Source: Xanthomarina maritima
Lineage (GTDB): Bacteria; Bacteroidota; Bacteroidia; Flavobacteriales; Flavobacteriaceae
Direction of reading: 5' to 3'
Assembly: GCF_008084905.1 (NCBI RefSeq)
Contig: NZ_VSFC01000062.1
Coordinates: forward strand, 331,381-395,380
DNA length: 64,000 bases
In this document: positions 52,329 to 61,006 of the stretch, one piece after another
Layout: each line of letters starts with the position of its first letter
Numbering within the stretch: position 1 is the stretch's first letter
The notes under the pieces: generated by a model
Database searches by the model: none
What the model saw: only the letters and a program-made list of their open reading frames with translations
What the model was told of the DNA's origin: nothing
Program-made: the position numbers and the translations under genes

Positions 52329-53294
52329 TTAACCTAAAGTTACACGTTTAAAATCTGTAATAGTTACATCTCCATAAGATGCTACGTACTTAGCAACGTT
52401 TATCTTTTCATCTTTAATAAAGTTTTGATCTAATAAACATTTTTCTTGGTCTAACGTGGTGTTATCTGAAATAAATCGCTCCATTTTACCTGGAAGGATT
52501 CTGTCCCAGATTTGTTCTGGTTTCCCTTCAGCTTTTAATTCTACTTTAGCAGCTTCTTCAGCTTGAGCCATAACTTCAGGTGTTAATTGCGCCATAGAAA
52601 TGTATTGAGGGACGTTTTTAAGGGTTTTACCTAATCGTCCTAATTCAATATTGTCTTTTTCTATAACTGCAATTCTAGCTTCAGTTTCTGATGCAATAAA
52701 AGCAGGATCAAAATCTTTATAAGAAAGAGTTGTTGCTCCCATAGATGCCACTTGCATAGCAACGTCTTTTACCAAAGTATCAGCATTATCAACTTCTTTA
52801 GATAAGCCAACTAAGGCTGCAATTTTATTAATATGAACATATTGTCCAACATAAGGTGCTTCTAATTTCTCAAAAGCTGTAATATCTAATTTCTCACCTA
52901 TTACTCCAGTTTGTTCTGTTAACTTTTCAGCAACTGTCATGCCACCAAAATCAGACCCTAAAAAGTCTTCTTTAGTGTTATAGTTGATGGCTTTTTCAGC
53001 TAATTCGTTTGCTAATGCAACAAAGTTTTCGTTTTTACCAACAAAATCAGTTTCGCAACCTAATACAATAGCAACACCTACTGTATTGTTATCATTTATT
53101 TTAGCAATAGCAGCACCTTCAGAAGATTCTCTGTCGGCTCTTTTTTCTGCTACTTTTTGTCCTTTTTTACGTAAAACTTCAATGGCTTTGTCAAAATCAC
53201 CTTCAGCTTCCACTAAAGCTTTTTTGCAATCCATCATTCCTGCACCTGTTGCTTGTCTTAATTTATTTACTTCTGCTGCTGTTACTTTTACCAT
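52329..53294 (-). CDS. tsf: Elongation factor Ts
   Basis: 321 residues from ATG 53294 (MVKVTAAEVNKLRQATGAGMM); an ATG three codons earlier at 53303 is possible. N-terminal UBA-like domain with LRQATGAGMMDCKKALVEA, then the TDFVGKNENF signature near 75-85. It regenerates EF-Tu-GTP. Slightly longer than the E. coli protein, as usual for this phylum. rpsB lies 84 bp upstream with a hairpin between. Confidence 0.97.
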   Translation of the reverse strand: MVKVTAAEVNKLRQATGAGMMDCKKALVEAEGDFDKAIEVLRKKGQKVAEKRADRESSEGAAIAKINDNNTVGVAIVLGCETDFVGKNENFVALANELAEKAINYNTKEDFLGSDFGGMTVAEKLTEQTGVIGEKLDITAFEKLEAPYVGQYVHINKIAALVGLSKEVDNADTLVKDVAMQVASMGATTLSYKDFDPAFIASETEARIAVIEKDNIELGRLGKTLKNVPQYISMAQLTPEVMAQAEEAAKVELKAEGKPEQIWDRILPGKMERFISDNTTLDQEKCLLDQNFIKDEKINVAKYVASYGDVTITDFKRVTLG

Positions 53295-53321
53295 AGCTTC
53301 CATACATTTTAATATTTAAAA

Positions 53322-53365
53322 AAGTCGTTTAATCTATTTTCAAACTAGAAAAGAATAAACGACTT
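53322..53365 (-). terminator. Hairpin with T-tail between rpsB and tsf
   Basis: 10-bp stem AAGTCGTTTA/TAAACGACTT around a 24-nt loop, followed by T6 on the minus strand. The loop is large, so this is probably a partial terminator or processing site that lowers tsf relative to rpsB. Confidence 0.5.
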
Positions 53366-53386
53366 ATTTAGGTTGTTTTTAATAAT

Positions 53387-54163
53387 TTATTCTTCCTCGT
53401 CTGTTGCTACTGCTTTCTTTTTAGAAGCAGATTTTTTAGCTGCTTTAGGAGCATCATCTTTAGACGCATCTTTATCAGCTTTACGCTCTGCTAATCCACC
53501 TGCAATAGCTTCAGTTACGTGGCTTAAAATTTTGCTAATTGATTTAGAAGCATCATCATTTGCTGGAATTACATAATCAACCTGACGTGGGTCAGAGTTG
53601 GTGTCTACCATAGCAAAGATAGGAATGTTTAATTTTTGAGCTTCTGCAATAGCAATGTGTTCGCGTTTAATATCTACAACAAATAATGCTGCTGGTAAAC
53701 GAGTCATGTCTGCTATAGAACCTAAGTTCTTTTCTAATTTTGCACGTTGACGGTCTACTTGTAAACGCTCTTTTTTAGATAAAGAATTGAAAGTACCATC
53801 TTTCTTCATTCTATCAATAGTAGCCATTTTTTTAACAGCTTTTCTAATAGTAACAAAGTTAGTTAACATACCACCTGGCCATCTTTCTGTAATGTAAGGC
53901 ATGTTAATGTTACCTGCTTTTTCAGCAACAATATCTTTAGCTTGTTTTTTTGTTGCAACAAATAAGATTTTACGTCCAGAAGCTGCAATTTTTGCAAGTG
54001 CTGCTCCAGCTTCATCTATTTTTGCTGCTGTTTTGTATAAGTTAATAATATGGATGCCATTACGCTCCATATATACGTAAGGAGCCATGTTTGGATCCCA
54101 TTTACGTGTAAGGTGTCCAAAGTGTACACCTGCTTCAAGTAAGTCTTTTACTTCTACTGCCAT
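53387..54163 (-). CDS. rpsB: Small-subunit ribosomal protein uS2
   Basis: 258 residues. Starts [26 protein letters not shown] with the S2 signatures and later [12 protein letters not shown] and [26 protein letters not shown] Lys/Ala-rich acidic tail follows. The 165-bp gap from rpsI contains a hairpin at 54250-54269 that may be a leader element. Confidence 0.97.
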   Translation of the reverse strand: MAVEVKDLLEAGVHFGHLTRKWDPNMAPYVYMERNGIHIINLYKTAAKIDEAGAALAKIAASGRKILFVATKKQAKDIVAEKAGNINMPYITERWPGGMLTNFVTIRKAVKKMATIDRMKKDGTFNSLSKKERLQVDRQRAKLEKNLGSIADMTRLPAALFVVDIKREHIAIAEAQKLNIPIFAMVDTNSDPRQVDYVIPANDDASKSISKILSHVTEAIAGGLAERKADKDASKDDAPKAAKKSASKKKAVATDEEE

Positions 54164-54249
54164 TTTTTAATAGTTTACGTTCTGTTGAATTAGCAATGAT
54201 TTAGTGGTCGTTTTTCAATTCGCCTGAATCATTTAGATGCTAAACTAAA

Positions 54250-54269
54250 TCCTGTCTTTTGGACTAGGA
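54250..54269 (-). promoter_or_regulatory. Possible structured leader of rpsB
   Basis: In the 165-bp gap before rpsB, the minus strand reads TCCTA-GTC-CAAAA-GAC-AGGA: a 7-bp stem with one bulged A. Complementary ATGATT/AATCAT segments follow closer to the gene. No TAnnTTTG promoter is evident in the gap. A ribosomal-protein leader is plausible but unproven. Confidence 0.3.
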
Positions 54270-54328
54270 CAACAATAACTAGTTTAATTTTTTGTTTTAC
54301 GCTGAAAACTAATTCAGCAATTTTGGTA

Positions 54329-54715
54329 TTAACGTTTAGAGAACTGGAATTTCTTACGAGCTTTCTTCTGACCGAATTTTTTACGTTCAACCATTCTTGG
54401 ATCTCTTGTTAATAAACCTTCTGGTTTAAGAGTTAATCTGTTTTCTGCATCTAATTCGCACATTGCACGAGATAATGCTAAACGGATTGCTTCAGCTTGA
54501 CCAGTAATACCACCTCCATATACATTTACTGTAATATCAAAGTTGCCATCATTGTTAGTCATAGCTAAAGGTTGGTTTACTTTGTACTGCAAGGTAGCAG
54601 TAGGAAAATAAACAGCCATGTCTTTTTTATTAATCGTGATGTTACCTTTTCCTTTTGCAACATACACACGAGCAACAGCCGTCTTTCTACGGCCAATTTT
54701 GTGAATTACTTCCAT
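54329..54715 (-). CDS. rpsI: Small-subunit ribosomal protein uS9
   Basis: 128 residues, with IGRRKTAVARVYVAKGKGNITIN at the start and the conserved basic C-terminal tail RDPRMVERKKFGQKKARKKFQFSKR that reaches the P-site tRNA. It starts 1 bp after the rplM stop codon, the usual rplM-rpsI pair. Confidence 0.98.
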   Translation of the reverse strand: MEVIHKIGRRKTAVARVYVAKGKGNITINKKDMAVYFPTATLQYKVNQPLAMTNNDGNFDITVNVYGGGITGQAEAIRLALSRAMCELDAENRLTLKPEGLLTRDPRMVERKKFGQKKARKKFQFSKR

Positions 54716-54716
54716 G

Positions 54717-55172
54717 TTATTTGAATTCTTCTAGGTTAACTGTTTTTGGTTTTTGAGCTTCATGAGTATGAGCTGTGCCAACAACAACATTTAAATTACG
54801 GAATAAATCTGCACCTAATTTGTTTTTAGGTAACATTCCTTTTACTGATTTTTCTACTAATCTTGCTGGATCTTTTCCAAACATTTCTGTAGCAGATAAA
54901 CTTCTTTGACCACCTGGATAACCTGTGTGACGAATGTAAGTTTTATCGTTCCACTTGTTTCCTGTTAAGTTGATTTTTTCTGCATTGATAACTATAACGT
55001 TATCTCCACAATCAACGTGTGGTGTGAAGTTAGGCTTATGTTTACCTCTTAAAAGTTTTGCAACTTTAGAAGACAAACGACCTAGGCTTTGACCTTCAGC
55101 ATCAACTAAAACCCACTCTTTATTAACAGTAGCTTTGTTTGCTGAAATTGTTTTGTAGCTTAATGTGTCCAC
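54717..55172 (-). CDS. rplM: Large-subunit ribosomal protein uL13
   Basis: 151 residues. Contains WVLVDAEGQSLGRLSSKVAKLLRGKHKP and VKGMLPKNKLGADLFRNLNV, both L13 signatures. First gene of the rplM-rpsI pair, with a consensus promoter at 55220-55250. Confidence 0.98.
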   Translation of the reverse strand: MDTLSYKTISANKATVNKEWVLVDAEGQSLGRLSSKVAKLLRGKHKPNFTPHVDCGDNVIVINAEKINLTGNKWNDKTYIRHTGYPGGQRSLSATEMFGKDPARLVEKSVKGMLPKNKLGADLFRNLNVVVGTAHTHEAQKPKTVNLEEFK

Positions 55173-55219
55173 ACTTATTAATTTTTCTAATTAAACATTC
55201 CTCTCTTTAAAAGAGTTTG

Positions 55220-55250
55220 CAAATTTACGATTATATATTTGATTACCAAA
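55220..55250 (-). promoter_or_regulatory. rplM promoter
   Basis: Minus strand TTTG (55247-55250), 19-bp spacer, TAAATTTG (55220-55227), a full match to the -7 element. It gives about a 40-nt leader containing a small CTCTTTTAAAGAG hairpin. The rest of the 305-bp gap to 55478 holds a weak plus-strand -7-like TATCTTTA at 55444-55451 for the sulfatase; nothing else is evident. Confidence 0.65.
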
Positions 55251-55477
55251 TAGTGTAGTAAGATATTTTTAATAACTCTGTTAATATCTTTTATGGGTCT
55301 TATTTTTGAGTTAAAAATCATAATTTTAGCTGTAGTACATTATTTACAAATACTTATATCAGTTTTTATATATTCATTTGTTAGTAGTTAAAAATAAATG
55401 AGTTATATTTTTTTTTAACTGTTTTAAATTAATATTAATAATGTATCTTTATTGGGTAATTTTTAAACCAAAAAAAT

Positions 55478-57859
55478 ATGAATTTAAAATGGTCTTATAC
55501 GGTCTTGGGGATTTTAGCTATTGGACTTTGTTTAGCATCCTGTAAAGAAAAGACAGATTCCGTAGAAACTGAACAATCGAAAGCTATTGCAAGTACAGGT
55601 GAATACGATAGAACCGTATTACCAATTGTTAGGCCCAAACGTCCTTTTTATACAGAATTGGATGTAAGAGATGTAAAAGCACCACCTCGTTTTGAGGTAA
55701 AAGCACCAAAAGGAGCACCAAATGTTGTTATTGTTTTAATAGACGATATGGGCTTTGGAGTTACTAATGCCTTTGGAGGCCCAATTGAAATGCCAACAAT
55801 GGATAAACTTGCTGATAACGGATTGCGTTATAATCGTTTTCATACTACCGCTTTATGTGCGCCAACACGATCTGCACTAATGACTGGCTACAATCACCAC
55901 TCGGTAAATATGGGTTCTATTACGGAAACAGCAACATCATTTCCTGGAAATGATGCCATTAGGCCACAATCTATAACACCAATGCCAGAAGTATTACTTC
56001 AAAATGGTTATAATACAGCTATGTTTGGGAAATGTCATGGTGTTCCGCCATGGGAATTATCCGTATCCGGGCCCCAAACACAATGGCCGGCACATTCTGG
56101 TTTTGAAAAGTTTTATGGCTTTCTTGGAGGAGAAACCAACCAATGGGCGCCATTAATCTATGATGGTGTTACCATGATGGAAACACCAAAAGATTCTGAT
56201 TATCATTTTACGGTAGATATGACGAATCAAGCTATTTCTTGGGTTCGTTTTCAGCAAGCAATGACGCCAGAAAAACCATTTATGATGTATTATGCTCCAG
56301 GAGCAACACATGCACCACATCATACACCACAAGAATGGATTGATAAAAACAAAGGAAAGTTTGATGCAGGTTGGGATGTGATGAGACAAGAAACTTTTGA
56401 AAGACAAAAAGCATTAGGAATCATACCTCAAGACGCAAAATTAGCTCCAAAGCCAAAGGATATAAAAGACTGGGAAGATTTGACAGACAAGGAGAAGAAA
56501 TTGTTTTCACGTCAGATGGAAGTATATGCCGGATTTGCACAACAAACGGATTATGAGATTGGACGTTTAAAAGAGGCTATTGAAGATTTAGGCGTTATGG
56601 ATAACACCGTATTTATCTATATAGCAGGAGATAATGGTACGAGTGCAGAAGGTGGAATGAATGGAATGTTTAATGAAATGACGTATTTCAATCAAATACC
56701 AGAAACAGTTGATGATATGTTAGAACATTATGATGAATGGGGAAGTCCAAGTACCTATCCTCACATGGCAGCTGGTTGGGCAGTAGCATTAGATGCGCCT
56801 TTTACATGGACCAAACAAGTGGCCTCAGATTTTGGTGGTACACGAAATGGAATGGTTATTCATTATCCAAAAGGTATTACAAAAACTGGAGAGATTCGTG
56901 AACAGTTTAGCCATGTGAATGATATTGCACCAACAGTTTATGAAATTGTAGGCGTTCCTGCACCAAAAGTTGTAAATGGTATTAAACAAAACCCAATAGA
57001 AGGAACCAGTTTGGTTTATACATTTAATGAGAAGGATGCTGAAGAACAGCATAAAGTGCAATATTTTGAAATGTTTGGAAACAGAGGTATCTATAGCGAT
57101 GGTTGGTTAGCCAGAGTAATACATAAAACGCCTTGGGGAGCAAAACCTTTAAGAACCTTACAAGAAGATATTTGGGAATTGTATAACGAGCAAGAAGATT
57201 TTGCTTTAACTAATAATCTGGCTGATAAACACCCTGAAAAACTTAAAGAACTCCAAGAACTTTTTATGAAAGAGGCTGAAAAATATCATGTATTACCTAT
57301 AGATGACAGGTTGTTTGTTAGATTGACGGCATCAGCAGTAGGAAGACCAACGCTTATGGATGGTCGTAAACAGCTTATATTAGGAGAAGGTATGAGAGGC
57401 ATGGCACCAGATGTTTTTATAAACACTCACAATGTATCGTTTTCTATAACTGCTGATGTGGAAGTAGATAATAATGGGAATGGTGTTTTAGTATGTCAAG
57501 GAGGACGTTTTGGTGGCTTTTCACTATACATAAAGAATGGTATTCCAGCTTTTACGTATAATTTTTTAGGTTTAGAATCTTATACAGTTAAAGCAACTGA
57601 AAAACTTAAATCTGGAAAACACAAAATTGTTATGGATTTTAAATATGATGGTGGTGGTCCCGGAAAAGGTGGTTTAGCAACCATTATTGTTGATGGTAAT
57701 AAATCAGCAGAAAATAGGATTGATAAAACTCAAATGACCATATTCTCTGTAGATGATATGGCAGATGTTGGAATAGATGAAGGCACGCAAGTAGCTGATT
57801 ACGGTTCTTCAAATAAATTTAATGGAAAAATAAAAAAAGTTGTTATTGACGTAAAATAA
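55478..57859 (+). CDS. Arylsulfatase-type sulfatase, lipoprotein
   Basis: 793 residues. Lipobox LASC (Cys22). Alkaline-phosphatase-like fold: metal Asps IDDMGFG (D89, D90), the formylglycine site CAPTRSALMTG (Cys127, a C-x-P-x-R motif), KCHGVPPWE, and a second metal site AGDNGTSAEGGMNG. The C-terminal region (about 640-793) is a beta-sandwich-like domain. Hydrolyses sulfate esters after Cys to formylglycine conversion; no maturase gene is in the window. Monocistronic, with a terminator at 57875-57918. Confidence 0.92.
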   Translation: MNLKWSYTVLGILAIGLCLASCKEKTDSVETEQSKAIASTGEYDRTVLPIVRPKRPFYTELDVRDVKAPPRFEVKAPKGAPNVVIVLIDDMGFGVTNAFGGPIEMPTMDKLADNGLRYNRFHTTALCAPTRSALMTGYNHHSVNMGSITETATSFPGNDAIRPQSITPMPEVLLQNGYNTAMFGKCHGVPPWELSVSGPQTQWPAHSGFEKFYGFLGGETNQWAPLIYDGVTMMETPKDSDYHFTVDMTNQAISWVRFQQAMTPEKPFMMYYAPGATHAPHHTPQEWIDKNKGKFDAGWDVMRQETFERQKALGIIPQDAKLAPKPKDIKDWEDLTDKEKKLFSRQMEVYAGFAQQTDYEIGRLKEAIEDLGVMDNTVFIYIAGDNGTSAEGGMNGMFNEMTYFNQIPETVDDMLEHYDEWGSPSTYPHMAAGWAVALDAPFTWTKQVASDFGGTRNGMVIHYPKGITKTGEIREQFSHVNDIAPTVYEIVGVPAPKVVNGIKQNPIEGTSLVYTFNEKDAEEQHKVQYFEMFGNRGIYSDGWLARVIHKTPWGAKPLRTLQEDIWELYNEQEDFALTNNLADKHPEKLKELQELFMKEAEKYHVLPIDDRLFVRLTASAVGRPTLMDGRKQLILGEGMRGMAPDVFINTHNVSFSITADVEVDNNGNGVLVCQGGRFGGFSLYIKNGIPAFTYNFLGLESYTVKATEKLKSGKHKIVMDFKYDGGGPGKGGLATIIVDGNKSAENRIDKTQMTIFSVDDMADVGIDEGTQVADYGSSNKFNGKIKKVVIDVK

Positions 57860-57874
57860 TAGTCTAATTTATTA

Positions 57875-57918
57875 AAAAGTAAAAAGCCCAATTTAAATTT
57901 AAATTGGGCTTTTTACTT
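57875..57918 (+). terminator. Terminator after the sulfatase
   Basis: Stem AAAAAGCCCAATTT/AAATTGGGCTTTTT (57881-57914), extended by AAAGT/ACTTT. Confidence 0.85.
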
Positions 57919-57985
57919 TAACACACTTATGCTTTTTATTTAAATGTTAATCATTTTAACAAAAGATGTTAAGTCTAGGTTAAAC

Positions 57986-58005
57986 CATTCCAGTTATTTG
58001 GAATG
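57986..58005. promoter_or_regulatory. Inverted repeat CATTCCA-N6-TGGAATG
   Basis: A perfect 7-6-7 repeat, 58 bp before the DJ-1/PfpI gene; the operator of an unknown regulator is possible. Confidence 0.35.
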
Positions 58006-58063
58006 AGCGCATGTTTTAAGTAGTTTATATATCAAAGAAGTTTAATTAAAAAAATATTTACAA

Positions 58064-58624
58064 ATGGAAAATTTAAATAGAAAGACCGTTGCTATTTTAG
58101 CAACTAATGGATTTGAAGAAAGTGAATTAAAAGAACCAAAAATAGCATTAGAAGAAGCTGGGGCAGATGTGCATATAGTTTCTTTGGAATCTGGAGAAAT
58201 TAAAGGGTGGTCCAATGGAAATTGGAGTAATACCTATAAAGTAGATAAAACTTTAGACAAGGTGTCACAAAGTGATTATAATGCCTTATTGATACCTGGA
58301 GGAGTTATAAATCCTGATTTATTAAGACGAAATGATAAAGCAGTATCTTTTGTAAAATCATTTTTTGAAAACAAAAAACCTGTAGGAGCAATATGTCATG
58401 GTCCATGGTTGTTAGCAGAAGCTAATGTTTTAAAAGGACGTAAAGTAACTTCATATAACTCTATTAAAACAGATATGATTAATGCAGGTGCAAATTGGGT
58501 TGATCAAGAAGTTGTGGTAGATGAAGGATTGGTAACTAGTCGTTCACCTAAAGATTTACCAGCTTTTAATTCAAAATTAATTGAAGAAGTTTATGAAGGG
58601 AAACATAAATTACAAACCGCTTAA
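58064..58624 (+). CDS. DJ-1/PfpI-family protein (type 1 glutamine amidotransferase-like)
   Basis: 186 residues. N-terminal KTVAILATNGFEESELKEP carries the conserved Glu; the nucleophile elbow GAICHGPWLLAEA contains Cys110 and His111. Members act as deglycases, chaperones or stress proteases; PfpI-like general stress proteins are the closest match by pattern. Monocistronic, with a terminator following. Confidence 0.9.
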   Translation: MENLNRKTVAILATNGFEESELKEPKIALEEAGADVHIVSLESGEIKGWSNGNWSNTYKVDKTLDKVSQSDYNALLIPGGVINPDLLRRNDKAVSFVKSFFENKKPVGAICHGPWLLAEANVLKGRKVTSYNSIKTDMINAGANWVDQEVVVDEGLVTSRSPKDLPAFNSKLIEEVYEGKHKLQTA

Positions 58625-58640
58625 ACTTTGAATTAATTTT

Positions 58641-58677
58641 AAAAAGCAGGATTTTGATAAATCCTGCTTTTTTTATT
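58641..58677 (+). terminator. Terminator after the DJ-1/PfpI gene
   Basis: 12-bp stem AAAGCAGGATTT/AAATCCTGCTTT followed by T4ATTT. Confidence 0.85.
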
Positions 58678-58845
58678 TACTTTAAATTCAGATAAAATAC
58701 TTTATAGACATTGATTTAATTTTTAAACCCTCTTTTTAAAAATAAAAATTCACTTATTTTAAACTTATTTGATTAATTATATCTAAATTAGGTAATTAAT
58801 ATTTCCCCCTATCTATTAAGAGCACTAATTAAATACTGTTTATTA

Positions 58846-60915
58846 GTGAACACAAAATCATTAGTTGTAAAATATTACCTAGCATTCGCTTTAGCATGTT
58901 TAATGCTATCAAGTTGTAGTAACTACAAAAAAGTTAATGTAAAAAAAGGAGTATTAGATTTAACCGATTGGGATTTTAAACATGATGGCGTAACCAATCT
59001 AAGTGGTGAATGGGAGTTTTATTGGAATCAATTACTCGAACCAAAGGATTTTAGTAGTAATTCATCTCATAAATATATTGAATTGCCTGGTGTTTGGAAT
59101 GGATATCAACATAATAATGAAGAACTTCCAGGAGAAGGTTTCGCAACATTTAGATTGCGAATTAAAAACAAACTGCAAAACGAAAAACTAGGACTTAGAA
59201 TTCCGTACCATTTTACTGCTTATAAATTATGGATTAACGATAGCCTTCATGCAGAAAACGGTAAAGTTGCAGATTCTAAAATTAGATCAATTGCTCAAAC
59301 CTTACCTTTATATGTTTACTTTAGTCCTCCAGAAGGCGATATAGTAGTTACAGTTCAAATTTCTAATTATACTTTTGATAAAGGAGGTTCTCCAGCGACC
59401 TATAAATTAGGACTTGAAAAACAATTAATAGCCATTCGTGCTAGACAGGTGGCACTCGATCTATTTTTAGCAGGAATTCTTTTTATCATGGCTTTTCATC
59501 ATTTAGGATTATACTATTTAATGAAAAAAGAGATTTATACCTTATACTTTAGTATAGTTTGTTTTTTGGTTATGTTTAGAACTATTAGCTTAGGAGAATC
59601 TTTTTTAATTGAATTATTTCCTGACTTCGATTTTGAAGCATACACCAGACTAGTCTTTATTGGATATTTTATTGGTCCACCAATATTTATTTTATTTATT
59701 CAAAAACTTTATCCTAAAGATTCTATTCTAATTCTAGGGAAAATATTTATGCTTATAGGTGTTTTATTTGCTGGGTGCTTAATTTTTCCAGCTAATGTGT
59801 CTTCTAAATTCATAACACCTTACGCATTAATTTTACTCGTATTATATAGTTACTTGCTATTCATCCTTATTAGAGCATGTGTAAATAAAAGAGAAGGTTC
59901 TTTTGTCGCTTTGTTTGGATCTGTTATTATGGTTGGCACTGTAATCAATGATATTTTATACGATAATCAAATAATTAACACAGGTTATTATTCTTCTTAT
60001 GGGTTAGTTGTTTTTATATTTAGCCAATCGTTTTTATTGTCTATCAAGTTTACAAATGCTTTTAGCTCTATTGTAAAACTATCTTCTAATATTAAAAAAA
60101 TCAATATTGCCAGCAATCGCTTTGTACCTAGCGAATTCTTGAGTTTCCTTGGAAAAGAAAGTATCGTAGATGTTAAACTTGGCGATCATGTTACTAAAGT
60201 AATGACCATATTCTTTGCTGATATTAGATCTTTTACCTCTATTTCTGAAAGTTTAACACCAGAGGAAAATTTCAACTTTATTAATTCCTTATTAAACAAA
60301 TTCGGACCTATAGTAAGAAAAAATAATGGCTTTATTGATAAATTTATTGGAGATGGTATTATGGCTTTATTCCCAGACAATCCAAAAGATGCCTTGGTTG
60401 CCGCTATAGAATTGTTAAAAGAGTTGGAGGAGTATAATGTAAATAATGGTATTGGCTCTGCACCAGTAAAGTTAGGAATAGGTATCAATACAGGAACACT
60501 TATGCTAGGTACTATTGGAGAAGAAGAAAGAATGGATGGAACCGTTATTTCCGATTCTGTTAATTTAGCCTCCAGATTAGAAGGTCTAACTAAAATATTT
60601 AGTTCAAATATTATTGTAAGCGAAAATGTCTTGTTAGAAGTAAAAGATGTTTTAGATATCGAATATAGATTTTTAGGAAAAGTACCTGTTAAAGGAAAGA
60701 ACATTTCCGTTGCTATATATGATGTGTTCTCTTCAGATTCCAAAGAAATGAAATCAATAAAACATGAAATTAAAGAAGATTTTGAAAAAGCGATTGCATG
60801 TTATGAAAATGAATCTTTCAACGAAGCAAAAAAATTATTTGTAAAAGTACAAACCCTATTTCCTGACGATTTAGCCACCCAATACTACCTAGATCTTATT
60901 AATAATAAAAAGTAA
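58846..60915 (+). CDS. Membrane adenylate/guanylate cyclase with 7TMR-DISM-type sensor region
   Basis: 689 residues from a GTG at 58846. Lipobox LSSC (Cys24) at the N-terminus, a jelly-roll extracellular domain (about 40-190, LSGEWEFYWNQLL, YIELPGVWNGYQ), seven hydrophobic helices (about 200-400), a short linker and a class III cyclase domain (about 440-630). Metal Asps FFADIRSF and FIGDGIMALFPD are present, with NLASRLEGL downstream. A short C-terminal TPR-like tail (EKAIACYENESFNEAKKLF) follows. It probably makes cAMP or cGMP in response to an extracellular ligand; the lipid anchor plus 7TM is unusual. Adjacent genes at 61007 and 62772 may be controlled by it. Confidence 0.88.
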   Translation: MNTKSLVVKYYLAFALACLMLSSCSNYKKVNVKKGVLDLTDWDFKHDGVTNLSGEWEFYWNQLLEPKDFSSNSSHKYIELPGVWNGYQHNNEELPGEGFATFRLRIKNKLQNEKLGLRIPYHFTAYKLWINDSLHAENGKVADSKIRSIAQTLPLYVYFSPPEGDIVVTVQISNYTFDKGGSPATYKLGLEKQLIAIRARQVALDLFLAGILFIMAFHHLGLYYLMKKEIYTLYFSIVCFLVMFRTISLGESFLIELFPDFDFEAYTRLVFIGYFIGPPIFILFIQKLYPKDSILILGKIFMLIGVLFAGCLIFPANVSSKFITPYALILLVLYSYLLFILIRACVNKREGSFVALFGSVIMVGTVINDILYDNQIINTGYYSSYGLVVFIFSQSFLLSIKFTNAFSSIVKLSSNIKKINIASNRFVPSEFLSFLGKESIVDVKLGDHVTKVMTIFFADIRSFTSISESLTPEENFNFINSLLNKFGPIVRKNNGFIDKFIGDGIMALFPDNPKDALVAAIELLKELEEYNVNNGIGSAPVKLGIGINTGTLMLGTIGEEERMDGTVISDSVNLASRLEGLTKIFSSNIIVSENVLLEVKDVLDIEYRFLGKVPVKGKNISVAIYDVFSSDSKEMKSIKHEIKEDFEKAIACYENESFNEAKKLFVKVQTLFPDDLATQYYLDLINNKK

Positions 60916-60940
60916 AAACTAAGAAATTTCAAATGTTTTA

Positions 60941-60966
60941 GATAATTAATAATCAGATGAATTATC
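60941..60966. promoter_or_regulatory. Inverted repeat GATAATT-N12-AATTATC
   Basis: A perfect 7-12-7 repeat in the 91-bp gap between the cyclase and the next gene. It could be an operator or a weak hairpin; there is no T-tail. Confidence 0.25.
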
Positions 60967-61006
60967 AATTTCTTAATTGTTGGTTCCTCATTAAATCCAT
61001 TGATGT

